This document shows positions 1 to 8,029 of a stretch of 46,986 nucleotides of DNA, in pieces. Every line of letters begins with the position of its first letter. Within the stretch, counting starts at the first letter, position 1. The notes beneath the pieces were generated by a model. The model was not told the DNA's origin. It searched no databases and worked only from the letters and a program-made list of their open reading frames with translations. Position numbers and translations under genes: made by a program. Source of the stretch: CAG-791 sp963593905 (GTDB lineage Bacteria > Bacillota > Clostridia > Lachnospirales > Lachnospiraceae); contig CAVBBL010000021.1 of assembly GCA_963593905.1 (NCBI GenBank), positions 1 through 46,986 on the forward strand, given 5' to 3'.

Positions 1-120
1 AGTCCTCTCGATTACAGAAGGAGGTTGGGTGTGGCTGTCTAGAAAAATGTCCGCACCCCCAAAATATCTATAAAATTATAAAACTGCTTATAAAACTTTC
101 CTTAACTCCTCGGTTATTGA

Positions 121-186
121 TTGTCTTCCAGTTTGCGAAATTATATAATACAGACAAAGATATTCTGAAAAATATTGTTTCAGAAT
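121..186 (+). promoter_or_regulatory. Promoter and leader hairpin of the Rpn-like gene
   Basis: A sigma-A type promoter is readable: -35 TTGTCT at 121-126, 17-bp spacer, -10 TATAAT at 144-149. The transcript then carries a perfect 9-bp hairpin, ATTCTGAAA at 162-170 pairing with TTTCAGAAT at 178-186 around a 7-nt loop. The leader runs on to the gene start at 281. Bases 1-120 hold nothing I recognise. Confidence 0.6.
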
Positions 187-280
187 TGATTAGAATGACA
201 TCATAGAATCTGCACAGAATTCAGTTACAGACATATCTCCATACTCCCCATACAACGAAAAGGCTGCAGGAGGATACCAC

Positions 281-1147
281 ATGGCAGAAAAAGATATTAC
301 CGAAAAGATTCTGGCAGATTACAATGACGTTTTTGCCGACATCATAAATGTACTGCTTTTTAAGGGAGAACAGGTCATCTCTCCTGATGATCTGGAACCG
401 TCTTCCGTCAAAAGCCAATATAAAGCGGATGGCAAAATTCACGAGCTGGAGAGAGATGTTTCTAAACTTGTAAAAAGTGGCAACACCACGATATCGCTGA
501 TTGGTCTGGAAAACCAGACAAGACCTGACAGATTTATGCCAGCCAGAATCTTCAGTTACGATGGACAGTCCTACAGGACCCAGCTGTTGACAAAGGACGG
601 TACAAAGTTATACCCGTCTATTACACTGGTATTGTATTTTGGATTTGATCCGTGGAACTATGGCAAACGTATGTCTGAACTCATGGATATACCGGAGAAA
701 TTTCAGGCATTCGTCAGTGACTACGAGATGAAGAATCTCTTCGAGATTGCCTTTTTATCTCCAGAACAGGTAAAATTGTTTCGCAGCGATTTCCGATATG
801 TGGCGGATTATCTGGTACAGAAACGAATGACCAATGATTACACACCGAGTCCGGATGTACTGCAGCACGTAGACGAAACGTTAAAATTAATGACGGTGCT
901 TACTGGTGATGCTCGTTTTGAGGAAGCAGCTACGGAATTACCACCGAAGGGAGGTATCAGTATGTGTGATGTATTAGACAGAGTAGAAAACAAAGGTATT
1001 GCACAAGGTAAAACCATTGGCGAAGAGAGGCTTGGAAGCCTGATTACTGCCATGGTAGCGGATCACACCGGTACGGATGCCATCGTCAAGGTATCCATTG
1101 ATTCAGAGTATCGCCGAAAAATGTATACCAAATATGGAATAAAGTAA
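281..1147 (+). CDS. Rpn/YhgA-like PD-(D/E)XK family protein
   Basis: 288 residues. Resembles the Rpn (recombination-promoting nuclease, formerly YhgA-like transposase_31) proteins that occur in many copies in Lachnospiraceae. The N-terminal half has the expected nuclease-fold pieces: FADIINVLLFKGE near residues 18-30, and IGLENQTRPD near 74-83, where Glu/Gln fit the E-x-Q part of the PD-(D/E)XK core. The C-terminal half contains MCDVLDRVENKGIAQGK, a helical tail typical of these proteins. The start ATG follows GGAGG at good spacing. Monocistronic: own promoter at 121-149 and a strong terminator at 1172-1254. It converges on csm6, and I see no functional link to CRISPR. The family name is by recognition; activity of this copy is not shown. 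Confidence 0.75.
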   Translation: MAEKDITEKILADYNDVFADIINVLLFKGEQVISPDDLEPSSVKSQYKADGKIHELERDVSKLVKSGNTTISLIGLENQTRPDRFMPARIFSYDGQSYRTQLLTKDGTKLYPSITLVLYFGFDPWNYGKRMSELMDIPEKFQAFVSDYEMKNLFEIAFLSPEQVKLFRSDFRYVADYLVQKRMTNDYTPSPDVLQHVDETLKLMTVLTGDARFEEAATELPPKGGISMCDVLDRVENKGIAQGKTIGEERLGSLITAMVADHTGTDAIVKVSIDSEYRRKMYTKYGIK

Positions 1148-1171
1148 CCTTTCTGAAAGTTTGGACTCCAG

Positions 1172-1254
1172 AACCTGACATTGCAATGCCTGTACATACA
1201 TTGTCACTTAAGACAATGTGCGCACAGGCACTGCGATTGTCAGGTTATTTTTTT
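1172..1254 (+). terminator. Rho-independent terminator of the Rpn-like gene
   Basis: Long nested hairpin: ACCTGACA...TGTCAGGT as outer arms, GCCTGT/ACAGGC in the middle and ACATTGTC/GACAATGT at the top, followed by a run of seven T on the plus strand. On the minus strand no T run follows, so it does not obviously terminate csm6. Confidence 0.8.
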
Positions 1255-1261
1255 CAGACAC

Positions 1262-2596
1262 TTACATATGAGCCTGTTCCATAGCCGCTATAATCACACG
1301 ATTCATCTCATCATAGGAGTTCCAGCTCTCCTGGTTAAAATGAAAGCCGGCATAGTTAAGAGCTTTGCGAAGCAGCTGCATAATCTGATTTCCGGTATAA
1401 CCGGTTATCTTCTGCACGTCCTCCGCCGTAATGCACACAATCTCATGGGCAGCCGGATTACGGATATCTCCCTCGATTTTTCGAAGACTTCTTACTGTCT
1501 CCAGCACACCCATATCCTTGCAATAATACTCAATCAACTTAACGTAATGGCTGTTGAAGACATATTTTTCCTCCGGTCCGCTGAGATTGATCTTCAGTGT
1601 CTCATTTACTTCTGTTCCCTGCAGTTTGCGGGGATCCCACTTATATCCCCTGTCCTTATCCTTTCGGGGCTTGCAATACTCTTCTATGCGAATAGACGTG
1701 TAATTGGCGAGAATCCTCTCGAAGATGATCGTCAGAATGGGCGTCAGAGACCTGATAAAATCTGCATACTCCTCTCTCTGCAATCTAATCTGAATCGCAA
1801 GGGCATACTCAAAATACTTCCGCTCACTTCCATTTCTGACCGGGAGCTTATATCTATCCTCTCCTATCAGGCATTTATCCACGCCGCTGCCATCCAGCAA
1901 AATCCTTCTCTCTGCCATCTTCAGCAGATTCATGTACCCCTTCGTATCCTCCGGTGACAGCAGTCCTGCCACGGACAGGGCACCGGCATAGTCGTAGCGC
2001 ATGAGCAGTTCACGGATGGCGTTTTCCTGCTTGATCACGGACAGGGTGGGACAATTCACTTCCCTGCAGCGATTCTCCCCTTCTGCCTCCAGAGAACAGT
2101 TCATCTCCCACAACGTCTCCACATCATAATTCTCGTGGTGATGTTCATTCATCTTCTTCATCGGTGTCACCACTTGAATAGCCTTACAGGGGAATTCGCC
2201 AAGGGTCTTTAATACCAGCAGGCTGCTCTTCATGGCCGGGGTTCCCGAGGCGATATTTAAAAGAAGCTCATCCTCCGCTCCTCTCTCCGACTGAATCTTC
2301 ATCATAATCTCACGGAATTCCCGATAAAAATAATCGTATTCCTCTACTTTTTCAAGATCCGGCCTCTCAATGCGGACATACTGCGTCTTTCTGTGCTGCA
2401 TCTCATCCAAATGGTGCAGGCAATACATGTATCGATCATCCTGCTTTTCATTTTCCAATATTTCTTTGGACATATATAAATAGACCACATCGGGTCTGTA
2501 GTGACGACAGATATGCAGCAGTGATCCATCATACCAGTTCGTCGATGAAATAGGATCTGTCCCTCCTACAGGGGAAAACAAAATGCGCTTGCTCAT
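1262..2596 (-). CDS. csm6: Csm6, CARF-HEPN ribonuclease of type III-A CRISPR
   Basis: 444 residues. Csm6 is the stand-alone RNase activated by cyclic oligoadenylate made by Cas10 after target RNA is bound. The N-terminal CARF domain shows the ligand-loop motif VGGTDPIS at residues 10-17 and the second conserved strand LLNIASGTPAMKSSL further on. The C-terminal HEPN domain carries the catalytic R-x4-H motif as RNPAAH (Arg379 to His384). Length is normal for the family. Its ATG overlaps the cas2 stop codon (ATGA), so the two are translationally coupled. It is the last gene of the locus. No ring nuclease gene was seen nearby, so signal shut-off would depend on Csm6 itself or on a gene elsewhere. 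Confidence 0.93.
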   Translation of the reverse strand: MSKRILFSPVGGTDPISSTNWYDGSLLHICRHYRPDVVYLYMSKEILENEKQDDRYMYCLHHLDEMQHRKTQYVRIERPDLEKVEEYDYFYREFREIMMKIQSERGAEDELLLNIASGTPAMKSSLLVLKTLGEFPCKAIQVVTPMKKMNEHHHENYDVETLWEMNCSLEAEGENRCREVNCPTLSVIKQENAIRELLMRYDYAGALSVAGLLSPEDTKGYMNLLKMAERRILLDGSGVDKCLIGEDRYKLPVRNGSERKYFEYALAIQIRLQREEYADFIRSLTPILTIIFERILANYTSIRIEEYCKPRKDKDRGYKWDPRKLQGTEVNETLKINLSGPEEKYVFNSHYVKLIEYYCKDMGVLETVRSLRKIEGDIRNPAAHEIVCITAEDVQKITGYTGNQIMQLLRKALNYAGFHFNQESWNSYDEMNRVIIAAMEQAHM

Positions 2597-2910
2597 ATGA
2601 TCATTACCTCCTCCGGTGCAATCTTTGTATTCGTTCCGAATAGTTTTACTTCTCCGTAGCCGGTCATCCTGTAGATGCGGACGCTGTCCTCCTCTTCCTT
2701 GATCAGCTTCGGTATGGTCCGCTGCAGTTTCACAAACAAAGACTCATCGATCAAAGCCTCAAAAGCTGATTTCTGCACTCGGAACCCGTAACCGTTCATT
2801 TCCTTTGCAAACTTCGTGCGGCGTTTATTATTTACAATATCATAAATCACCAAAACAAAAATCTTTTTGCTGCTCTCTCTTTCTTCTGTATTCCAAAAAT
2901 AATTCTCCAC
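2593..2910 (-). CDS. cas2: Cas2, CRISPR adaptation protein
   Basis: 105 residues. Cas2 is the central dimer of the Cas1-Cas2 integrase that inserts new spacers. The conserved first strand is IFVLVIYDIVNNKRRTK (with the metal-site Asp of YD), followed by helix KFAKEMNGYGFRVQKSAFEA and a C-terminal strand VRIYRMTG. The start is GTG at 2910, chosen because AGGGAGG stands 5 nt upstream; an ATG six bases before it is in another frame. About 15 residues precede the usual Cas2 start, so a short N-terminal extension is present. Lies 197 nt behind cas1 with a small repeat ORF between them, and overlaps csm6 by 4 nt. Confidence 0.92.
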   Translation of the reverse strand: MENYFWNTEERESSKKIFVLVIYDIVNNKRRTKFAKEMNGYGFRVQKSAFEALIDESLFVKLQRTIPKLIKEEEDSVRIYRMTGYGEVKLFGTNTKIAPEEVMII

Positions 2911-2976
2911 TGCATCCTCCCTTTGGCAGATGCCCTTTTCACAGTCTTTGCCATTCCGTGAAATCCTATCGAAGTA

Positions 2977-3090
2977 CTATTTCTTACTGTCAGACAGCAT
3001 ACTGCCTTTATTCTGGTCTTTATTTTGGTCTTTATTTTGATCTTTGTTTTGATCTTTATTTTGGTCTTTATCCCAGCATCCCGTCTTCAT
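2977..3090 (-). CDS. 37-codon ORF with five (N/D)KDQ repeats between cas1 and cas2
   Basis: Starts at ATG 3090, 17 nt behind the cas1 stop, with GGAG four bases upstream; ends at TAG 2977-2979. After MKTGCW come DKDQ and four NKDQ units, then NKGSMLSDSKK. The repeat is also a 12-bp DNA repeat, but among copies 2-5 every base difference (AAT/AAC, GAT/GAC, CAA/CAG) is at a third codon position and synonymous; copy 1 differs by N to D. In the opposite strand the same changes would alter residues (G/D, Y/C). This supports real translation and selection on the peptide. The product would be small, very polar and probably unstructured. No family is recognised and no function can be assigned. It could instead be a neutral microsatellite. 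Confidence 0.45.
   Translation of the reverse strand: MKTGCWDKDQNKDQNKDQNKDQNKDQNKGSMLSDSKK
3012..3072. repeat. 12-bp tandem repeat, five copies
   Basis: Plus-strand unit GGTCTTTATTTT starting at 3015, 3027, 3039, 3051 and 3063, period exactly 12. Lies wholly inside the small ORF at 2977-3090, in frame. Confidence 0.9.
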
Positions 3091-3107
3091 TCAACTCCAG
3101 CTTTCTG

Positions 3108-4103
3108 TCATCTGATAAGGACAGGTTTATATAACGCAGGGTCATTGTTCTCCAAAGCATCACAGAATTGATTCACCTGATGATCCATAGCTCTTCGGAA
3201 GCTCACGCCATAATCTAAATACGCCAGATACCTGCTGTCCGTCCGCAATTTGTGTTCAAATTTACTGATAAAGATTTTAAATCCTTCCTTGGTGAGATAA
3301 ACGCCGTCATTTTCTCCGTGAACAAAGTGTTCCCGTAAAAGTTCCCTGCCGTTTAACAGGCTCATGGCTGTAGAATCCACGATGACTGCCCGCCACTCTT
3401 CCATAAGGTCACTGGCCAGCGTCGGATGCTTTTCTCTGTCTTTATGCAGCACGCCAAAATAGGGATTTAATCCTTTTCCTTCTAGTTTACCGTATATCTC
3501 ATTGAGCACAATAGAGTATCCCAGACTAATCAGGGAATTAAAGGGATCCTTAGGCGGCCGTCTGTTTCTCCCATGGAATGTGAATTCCTTTCTGACCAGC
3601 TTACCCAACGCCGTAAAATACTGTCTGGCCGCAGCTCCCTCGAATCCCATAATCTGCTCTGTGGATATACAGACTTCCAGCTTTTTCTCCAGGATCTGCA
3701 TCATCTGGATTTCTGCATCTACATCAATCTCACTCGAGCGACCGTAGCGCCGAAGGATCACCATCTGATTCCGTATCTTGGCACGAATGATGTTTTTGGA
3801 CATGGCAAGACAAAAATCATCAGTAAGAGCAGCTTGTTTACGCTGTCTGGCCACATTCACATGATTAGTAGAAATCAGACGCCCGAAATAGGCGCCGTTG
3901 GTGGAAAAAAAGAGCACATTGATGCCCCGTTTAAGGCATTCTTCCATGCACTGGGTAGTCAGCTGCACTTTTCCAAAGACTTCTATCACTTCCAGCGATT
4001 CTGCCGGTATGCTCCGCACCAGATCATTTTTGCACATAACCAGAAATCGATTGGCCTCAATAGCTATGGTAGCTCCCTGCTCACTGACATAAAGATAGCT
4101 CAT
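3108..4103 (-). CDS. cas1: Cas1, CRISPR integrase
   Basis: 331 residues, the usual length. Cas1 is the metal-dependent integrase that joins new spacers to the leader-proximal repeat. The N-terminal beta domain starts MSYLYVSEQGATIAIE and includes VEVFGKVQLTTQ and NVLFFSTNGAYFGRL. The catalytic helical domain shows the three metal ligands: Glu155 in GFEGAAARQYF, His220 in GVLHKDREKHPTLA and Glu235 in DLMEEWR. Start ATG follows AAAGGAG. It lies directly behind the trailer end of the array (about 60 nt), so the same transcript could run through csm5, the array and cas1. No fused reverse transcriptase or Cas4 is present. Confidence 0.95.
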   Translation of the reverse strand: MSYLYVSEQGATIAIEANRFLVMCKNDLVRSIPAESLEVIEVFGKVQLTTQCMEECLKRGINVLFFSTNGAYFGRLISTNHVNVARQRKQAALTDDFCLAMSKNIIRAKIRNQMVILRRYGRSSEIDVDAEIQMMQILEKKLEVCISTEQIMGFEGAAARQYFTALGKLVRKEFTFHGRNRRPPKDPFNSLISLGYSIVLNEIYGKLEGKGLNPYFGVLHKDREKHPTLASDLMEEWRAVIVDSTAMSLLNGRELLREHFVHGENDGVYLTKEGFKIFISKFEHKLRTDSRYLAYLDYGVSFRRAMDHQVNQFCDALENNDPALYKPVLIR

Positions 4104-4164
4104 GGTGTGCTCCTTTCCTGCGGTTTCTGTGCATATTCTCTTTTCGATATAAGAACATTTCTCG

Positions 4165-4629
4165 GTGTTCCGTCCCCGGAGGGGATTATCTGCTTCTATG
4201 CGTTCTCATTTATTTTTTTCAGAAGTCCTGGCGTGTAATGGTCGTCCCCAGAGGGGATTAGTTTAATTTCAATAGTTAATTTTCAATTAATTACATAAGG
4301 CTTTTGGGTTTCCGCCCCCTACGGGGATCAGGTTAATTTCAATTGTGCAAGGCAAATCCGAAAGTCACGTTTTCCGTGTTTCCGTCCCCTATGGGGATCA
4401 GGTTAATTTCAATCGACTCCAAGCGTGTACATGCGTGGTGGGCATCCATGTTTCCGTCCCCTATGGGGATCAGGTTAATTTCAATGAGTAGATATGAGTC
4501 GAATGAATTGCGGTGTCGATGTGTTTCCGTCCCCTATGGGGATCAGGTTAATTTCAATTGAGAGACGAAAAGAATATGCGCTAAAAGACTACAGTTTCCG
4601 TCCCCTATGGGGATCAGGTTAATTTCAAT
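4165..4629 (-). CRISPR. CRISPR array of type III-A, 5 good and 2 degenerate repeats
   Basis: Five 36-bp repeats at 4308-4343, 4378-4413, 4450-4485, 4523-4558 and 4594-4629; the last four are identical and the first has two changes. Spacers between them are 34, 36, 37 and 35 nt. Two decayed repeats lie further left: 4241-4273, and one beginning at 4165. Read on the minus strand the repeat ends GGGGACGGAAAC, so the last 8 bases ACGGAAAC match the crRNA 5' handle of streptococcal type III-A systems; a TCCCC-ATA-GGGGA hairpin just before it is where Cas6 would cut. Decay at the left end fits a trailer there and a leader on the right. No spacer target could be checked. Confidence 0.97.
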
Positions 4630-4781
4630 CCTGTCCCTGCAACCCCTGTAAATAAGCGGGCTGCAGGAGCAGTTTGCGGAGCAAAATACTTTTTATAAAT
4701 TTGATATTTCTCTTTTGGTTCATTATCGCCGAGAAAGCCCGTAAAATCAATATGCGGCGCAAAACGGTTTCTTACAGTCAT
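4614..4781 (-). CDS. 55-codon ORF in the CRISPR leader, ending inside the first repeat
   Basis: Starts at ATG 4781, 37 nt past the csm5 stop, with a weak AGGGAT upstream, and stops at TGA 4614-4616 within the leader-proximal repeat. The peptide starts MTVRNRFAPHIDFTGFLG and has a lysine/tyrosine-rich middle (KEKYQIYKKYF). Codon choice looks plausible but no family is recognised. It may be chance, a remnant of a gene displaced by the array, or a translated leader. Low confidence. Confidence 0.2.
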   Translation of the reverse strand: MTVRNRFAPHIDFTGFLGDNEPKEKYQIYKKYFAPQTAPAARLFTGVAGTGLKLT

Positions 4782-4818
4782 TTTAATCCCTATTTCTGAG
4801 TGCCATCGAGTATCTTTC
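4630..4818 (-). promoter_or_regulatory. Presumed CRISPR leader between csm5 and the array
   Basis: 189 nt between the csm5 stop and the best-conserved repeat. It is on the leader side as judged from repeat decay and handle orientation. No convincing -35/-10 pair and no terminator is seen, so the array is probably at least partly read from the csm operon. The 55-codon ORF above covers most of it. Confidence 0.55.
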
Positions 4819-5949
4819 TCACTCCATGACTTCCAATCTGCCCATCCCCATATCATAGAGTTTACCACTGTATCTGGTACACTTACACACATGAGGGGCA
4901 ACTCCCAGTCTTCTGTCCATGTCATGGTGATGTTCTGCATATTTCTTCCCGACAGTCACTTGAAAAGTCTGGTCCGCAACCTTTACGCCCTGTTCCGCAA
5001 AGGCATTATACAGAATGGTCTTTGACACAAAACCTGTGCCGCCACCCAGCCACACGATGCCCTTCTCATCCCTGCCTCTTCGGAATCGCTTATAGAAATA
5101 CTGATAGCAATCCTCCTGAAAGAGATTTAATGCTTCCTGAATATCCTCTATGCTATAAGGCAGTATCTGTGTATCTATCGTCAGGTCAAAAAGAACCTCT
5201 GTCCCCGGTTTGATGGCCTCCCGCAAGATGGGAAGTGCCCTTTCCGCGCCCTTCAGGGAGTAGTCTATTTTCTGGCACAGTACCAATTGCTTGACCGGAA
5301 TCGGTCTGCTGTCCCCGATGATCAGACCGGACATCACCGAGTTCACCGCATCCTGTGGTCTTTTTTCCATACGCGGCAGCAAATGAAAAGCCTGAGTTTC
5401 TATTTTCTTCGTTTCTTGCAATAGATATGTATTCCGATTTTTTTTCATCGCAGAAGAGCGTTCCAGATCTCTCAGCTTTCCTGCATAGGCAGAAGGATCC
5501 CTCTTCATCTCCCAGGCCAGCAAAGCGGTTCTGATCATTCCCTTTAATGTACTGCCCGGTATATAGGGCATGCCGTAGGCATCCTTGCAAAAGCAGTTAA
5601 TCTCCTTGCAGGTTCCTTTTCCCCCGTTGGCCTTAATAAAGGCATCCCCCGCATCCATGGTATACCGTGCCCAGCCTAAGACTCGCTGTCTGTCAATCTT
5701 CTGTTCCGTCAGCCACATAGCCAGGGAGTCATTCCCACCTTGATTACCTCTGAGCATAAACTGCTCATATGCCTGCTCTTTGTGCAGCAGGCACAGTTCA
5801 CGTATCATCTTCTCCCGATCAGGGATGATGACAGGACTTTTTATACCGTATTGAATGTAGGATTTCTTGTCAATCGTCTGGCCGCTTCCCACATAAACAG
5901 GTGCAAGCGCCGTAAATTTCATCTGATAGTGCTGTAAATAGTCCTGCAT
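4819..5949 (-). CDS. csm5: Csm5, RAMP subunit capping the type III-A complex
   Basis: 376 residues, normal for Csm5 (Cas7-like RAMP at the crRNA 3' end). The N-terminus has the RAMP strand FTALAPVYVGSGQTI; IPGSTLKGMIRTALL near residues 131-145 is the conserved Ser-Thr-Leu-Lys-Gly loop; the tail APHVCKCTRYSG...LYDMGMGRLEV is the typical Csm5 C-terminus. It starts at ATG 5949 behind GGGGAT, three bases after the csm4 stop. Last effector gene before the array. The stop at 4819 is followed by the presumed leader. Confidence 0.93.
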   Translation of the reverse strand: MQDYLQHYQMKFTALAPVYVGSGQTIDKKSYIQYGIKSPVIIPDREKMIRELCLLHKEQAYEQFMLRGNQGGNDSLAMWLTEQKIDRQRVLGWARYTMDAGDAFIKANGGKGTCKEINCFCKDAYGMPYIPGSTLKGMIRTALLAWEMKRDPSAYAGKLRDLERSSAMKKNRNTYLLQETKKIETQAFHLLPRMEKRPQDAVNSVMSGLIIGDSRPIPVKQLVLCQKIDYSLKGAERALPILREAIKPGTEVLFDLTIDTQILPYSIEDIQEALNLFQEDCYQYFYKRFRRGRDEKGIVWLGGGTGFVSKTILYNAFAEQGVKVADQTFQVTVGKKYAEHHHDMDRRLGVAPHVCKCTRYSGKLYDMGMGRLEVME

Positions 5950-5952
5950 AGA

Positions 5953-6864
5953 TTAAATCCCCGCAAACATAGCCTTGGCATATCGGTAGACGGGATGGGC
6001 ACCGCCCATGCCTACATCATAGATATCTCCCTGAAACCGCCTCTTAAAGCAGGAACCGGCCTGCATGGTATAGAGATCCTTTTTCTTTCGCTGCTCCGGT
6101 GCGTAGGTCTCTGAAAAAACAAAGCCTGCCCGCTTCTGCAGCAGGTAGGAACTCTCCTCCAGAGCTGCACCCAGTTCTTCTTCTCTGGGCAATGCCGTGG
6201 ACAGGAGCATGTTTCGTCCTGTGTCTTTTTTCTCCAGCAGCTCCACCAGCTTTTCCTTATGGATGCCATACTTTAAGTCAAATTTTCCTTTGCCGCTGCC
6301 TCGCTTGCCGCCAATACCGGCGTAGGAAAGATCTGTCATCAAAATGTCCATCAAGTGTTTATCCCGCTCTGTCTCACATGCTGCAACGCAATAGAGTCCG
6401 CAGCCTTCCGAGAATTGGTAATTTCCCACCACATAGGGCATGGCATCCTCATCCGGCTTTACCGCTGTCATCACCTGTCCCCATTCCCGTCCCAGGTCAT
6501 TCAATGTCAGAGAGTCGGTCAGGGCATCCCCCTTTAAATAACCGGACAGGGCAGAGACAGGAATGTACTTCAGTTTCTTATACATCTTTTTCAGTACAGA
6601 ATTCCCGGCATCCTTAGGCTCTATATAGACCATGGGCTTTGGCAGGTAATACTCCTGTCCTTTATAGGGAAAGGCATCGGATAAAAGGATAGTACCTGCC
6701 TTCACTCTTTCATAAAACTCCTCCTGTATTCCTCCCTTTAAAGCCTCCAAATACAGACCGGAAAAAAGGGTATCCGCGCAGAAGGACATCCCGGCATCAC
6801 TGAGAGATCCCATGCCAAAGTGCACCGGCGTCGTAAATTCCAGTTTATACACAACAAAATTCAT
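5953..6864 (-). CDS. csm4: Csm4, RAMP subunit holding the crRNA 5' handle
   Basis: 303 residues from ATG 6864. The frame is open to a TTG at 6885, but AGAGG stands five bases before the ATG and the protein then begins MNFVVYKLEFTTPVHFG, the usual Csm4 first strand. Other features: FCADTLFSGL near the N-terminus (shared by Csm4 proteins), GIGGKRGSGKGKFDL, the glycine-rich RAMP loop, and PVYRYAKAMFAGI at the end. In type III complexes this Cas5-like subunit binds Cas10 and the repeat-derived 8-nt handle. It starts 25 nt after csm3 and is followed by csm5 after 3 nt. Confidence 0.93.
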   Translation of the reverse strand: MNFVVYKLEFTTPVHFGMGSLSDAGMSFCADTLFSGLYLEALKGGIQEEFYERVKAGTILLSDAFPYKGQEYYLPKPMVYIEPKDAGNSVLKKMYKKLKYIPVSALSGYLKGDALTDSLTLNDLGREWGQVMTAVKPDEDAMPYVVGNYQFSEGCGLYCVAACETERDKHLMDILMTDLSYAGIGGKRGSGKGKFDLKYGIHKEKLVELLEKKDTGRNMLLSTALPREEELGAALEESSYLLQKRAGFVFSETYAPEQRKKKDLYTMQAGSCFKRRFQGDIYDVGMGGAHPVYRYAKAMFAGI

Positions 6865-6889
6865 AGTTACCTCTTTGTGCCGCAATTAG

Positions 6890-7594
6890 TTACACCTGTG
6901 CCAGTAATTCATTGCAGGCATCCAGTACCGCATCCTCTACATCTCCCACGACTACCTCTGCCTGCAGATCCTTAAAGGATACCTTCCCGTAGCCTCTGGA
7001 ACCGCTGCCCCCTAAGTAGTCATACTTCATCAGCCGCAGACCGTCGCAAAGGAGTCGAAACTCGTCTATGATCTTCTCCCCCAGCACAGCATCTTCCAGA
7101 ATCTGTCCATTTGCTTCTCCGGCCGGAGTTTCGTATACCAGATTCAAGCCAAACTCAGCCCCTCTGATCACTCTCTCGATCTGTCTGGGATTGGCCACTG
7201 CCGTTGCTCTGTTTATCGTATTCTCAAATTTCACTTCCACCGGATGGATGATATTGTACTTCCGCAGCTCCTCTTTATTTTCTTCCGTGAGATACATATC
7301 AGAAAATAGAAGCCGCCCCGTCCTGGGTCTTCCATTGGCAGTGTTGCCGAACAAATTTCTGATACACTCTGCATCCTCATTCGGATTTTTTGCTACCTTT
7401 TCGTTGTACTTCTTAGCCAGGAGGGAACGCATTTTTCCCTTCAGGCTGCTGCCGGGGAGGATGGGATCTCCGGTCCTGTTGTCCTTGATCACCGGAGAAT
7501 CCACGGCACCGATGGCTGCAAAGGCACTGCTGCCGCCGATGTGCAGTCCTGTTACCACTTCCAATGTTCCTGTAATCTCTATTTTTGCAAACAT
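6890..7594 (-). CDS. csm3: Csm3, backbone RAMP that cleaves target RNA
   Basis: 234 residues. Csm3 forms the helical backbone and cuts bound RNA at 6-nt steps. The catalytic aspartate is Asp32 in GAVDSPVIKD. LPGSSLKGKMRSLLA near residues 47-61 is the conserved RAMP loop, and GGSGSRGYGKVSF near the C-terminus is the glycine-rich loop. All expected residues are present, so slicing activity is expected. The start ATG follows GGAGAGGG, 12 nt behind the csm2 stop. Confidence 0.95.
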   Translation of the reverse strand: MFAKIEITGTLEVVTGLHIGGSSAFAAIGAVDSPVIKDNRTGDPILPGSSLKGKMRSLLAKKYNEKVAKNPNEDAECIRNLFGNTANGRPRTGRLLFSDMYLTEENKEELRKYNIIHPVEVKFENTINRATAVANPRQIERVIRGAEFGLNLVYETPAGEANGQILEDAVLGEKIIDEFRLLCDGLRLMKYDYLGGSGSRGYGKVSFKDLQAEVVVGDVEDAVLDACNELLAQV

Positions 7595-7606
7595 CTCTGC
7601 CCTCTC

Positions 7607-8029
7607 CTAATCATCCTTTTCCACATAAAATTTGCGGAAAGCCACCAACGCTTCCATGTATCTGCTGAATAATATAAAGCCGCTTCGTTTTCCTTTGATG
7701 TCACTGATTACCTCAAAGACCTTTGCTTCTTTCAGCAGTTCCTTTACGGTTTCCTCTCTTCCTGCTTCATAATAAAAATGCACCTTTAAATAGTTGATTC
7801 TGGCAATCAAGTCATTGGAAAGAATTTCCTGTGGTTCATGAAGAACATCGTTGTATATGTCTGATACCATTGCCAGCAATCCCCTGAGTTTTGAGGTTGT
7901 AACAATTTTTTTATCATTTACTCTTGGCTTACCAGTCCTTTTATCCAGTTCTGTATTATTACTTACCAGATTCTTAATATGTTTTTCTGCCTCGTCCACA
8001 TAATTACTCTCTGTAATCCGCTCTGCCAT
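7607..8029 (-). CDS. csm2: Csm2, small subunit of the type III-A complex
   Basis: 140 residues, all-helical by appearance. Csm2 forms the inner filament with Csm3 along the crRNA-target duplex. Recognised by the conserved core IVTTSKLRGLLAMVSDIYN and the C-terminal GFILFSRYMEALVAF. A basic stretch KRTGKPRVNDKK precedes the core. Its ATG overlaps the cas10 stop (TAATG), so it is coupled to cas10 translation. Confidence 0.93.
   Translation of the reverse strand: MAERITESNYVDEAEKHIKNLVSNNTELDKRTGKPRVNDKKIVTTSKLRGLLAMVSDIYNDVLHEPQEILSNDLIARINYLKVHFYYEAGREETVKELLKEAKVFEVISDIKGKRSGFILFSRYMEALVAFRKFYVEKDD

Noticed and set aside
281..1147. Rpn-like gene as part of the CRISPR defence locus
   Set aside because: It has its own promoter and terminator and converges on csm6; such genes are scattered widely in Lachnospiraceae.
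1181..1957. 258-residue plus-strand ORF opposite csm6
   Set aside because: It is the antisense shadow of csm6, whose motifs and codon pattern are clear.
2805..3134. Plus-strand ORF with repeated GLYF/DLYF residues across the cas1-cas2 gap
   Set aside because: On this strand the repeat differences change residues, while on the minus strand they are synonymous among units 2-5, so the minus strand frame is favoured.
4343..4561. 72-residue plus-strand protein across the array
   Set aside because: It is a translation of the CRISPR repeats, giving the same block each time.
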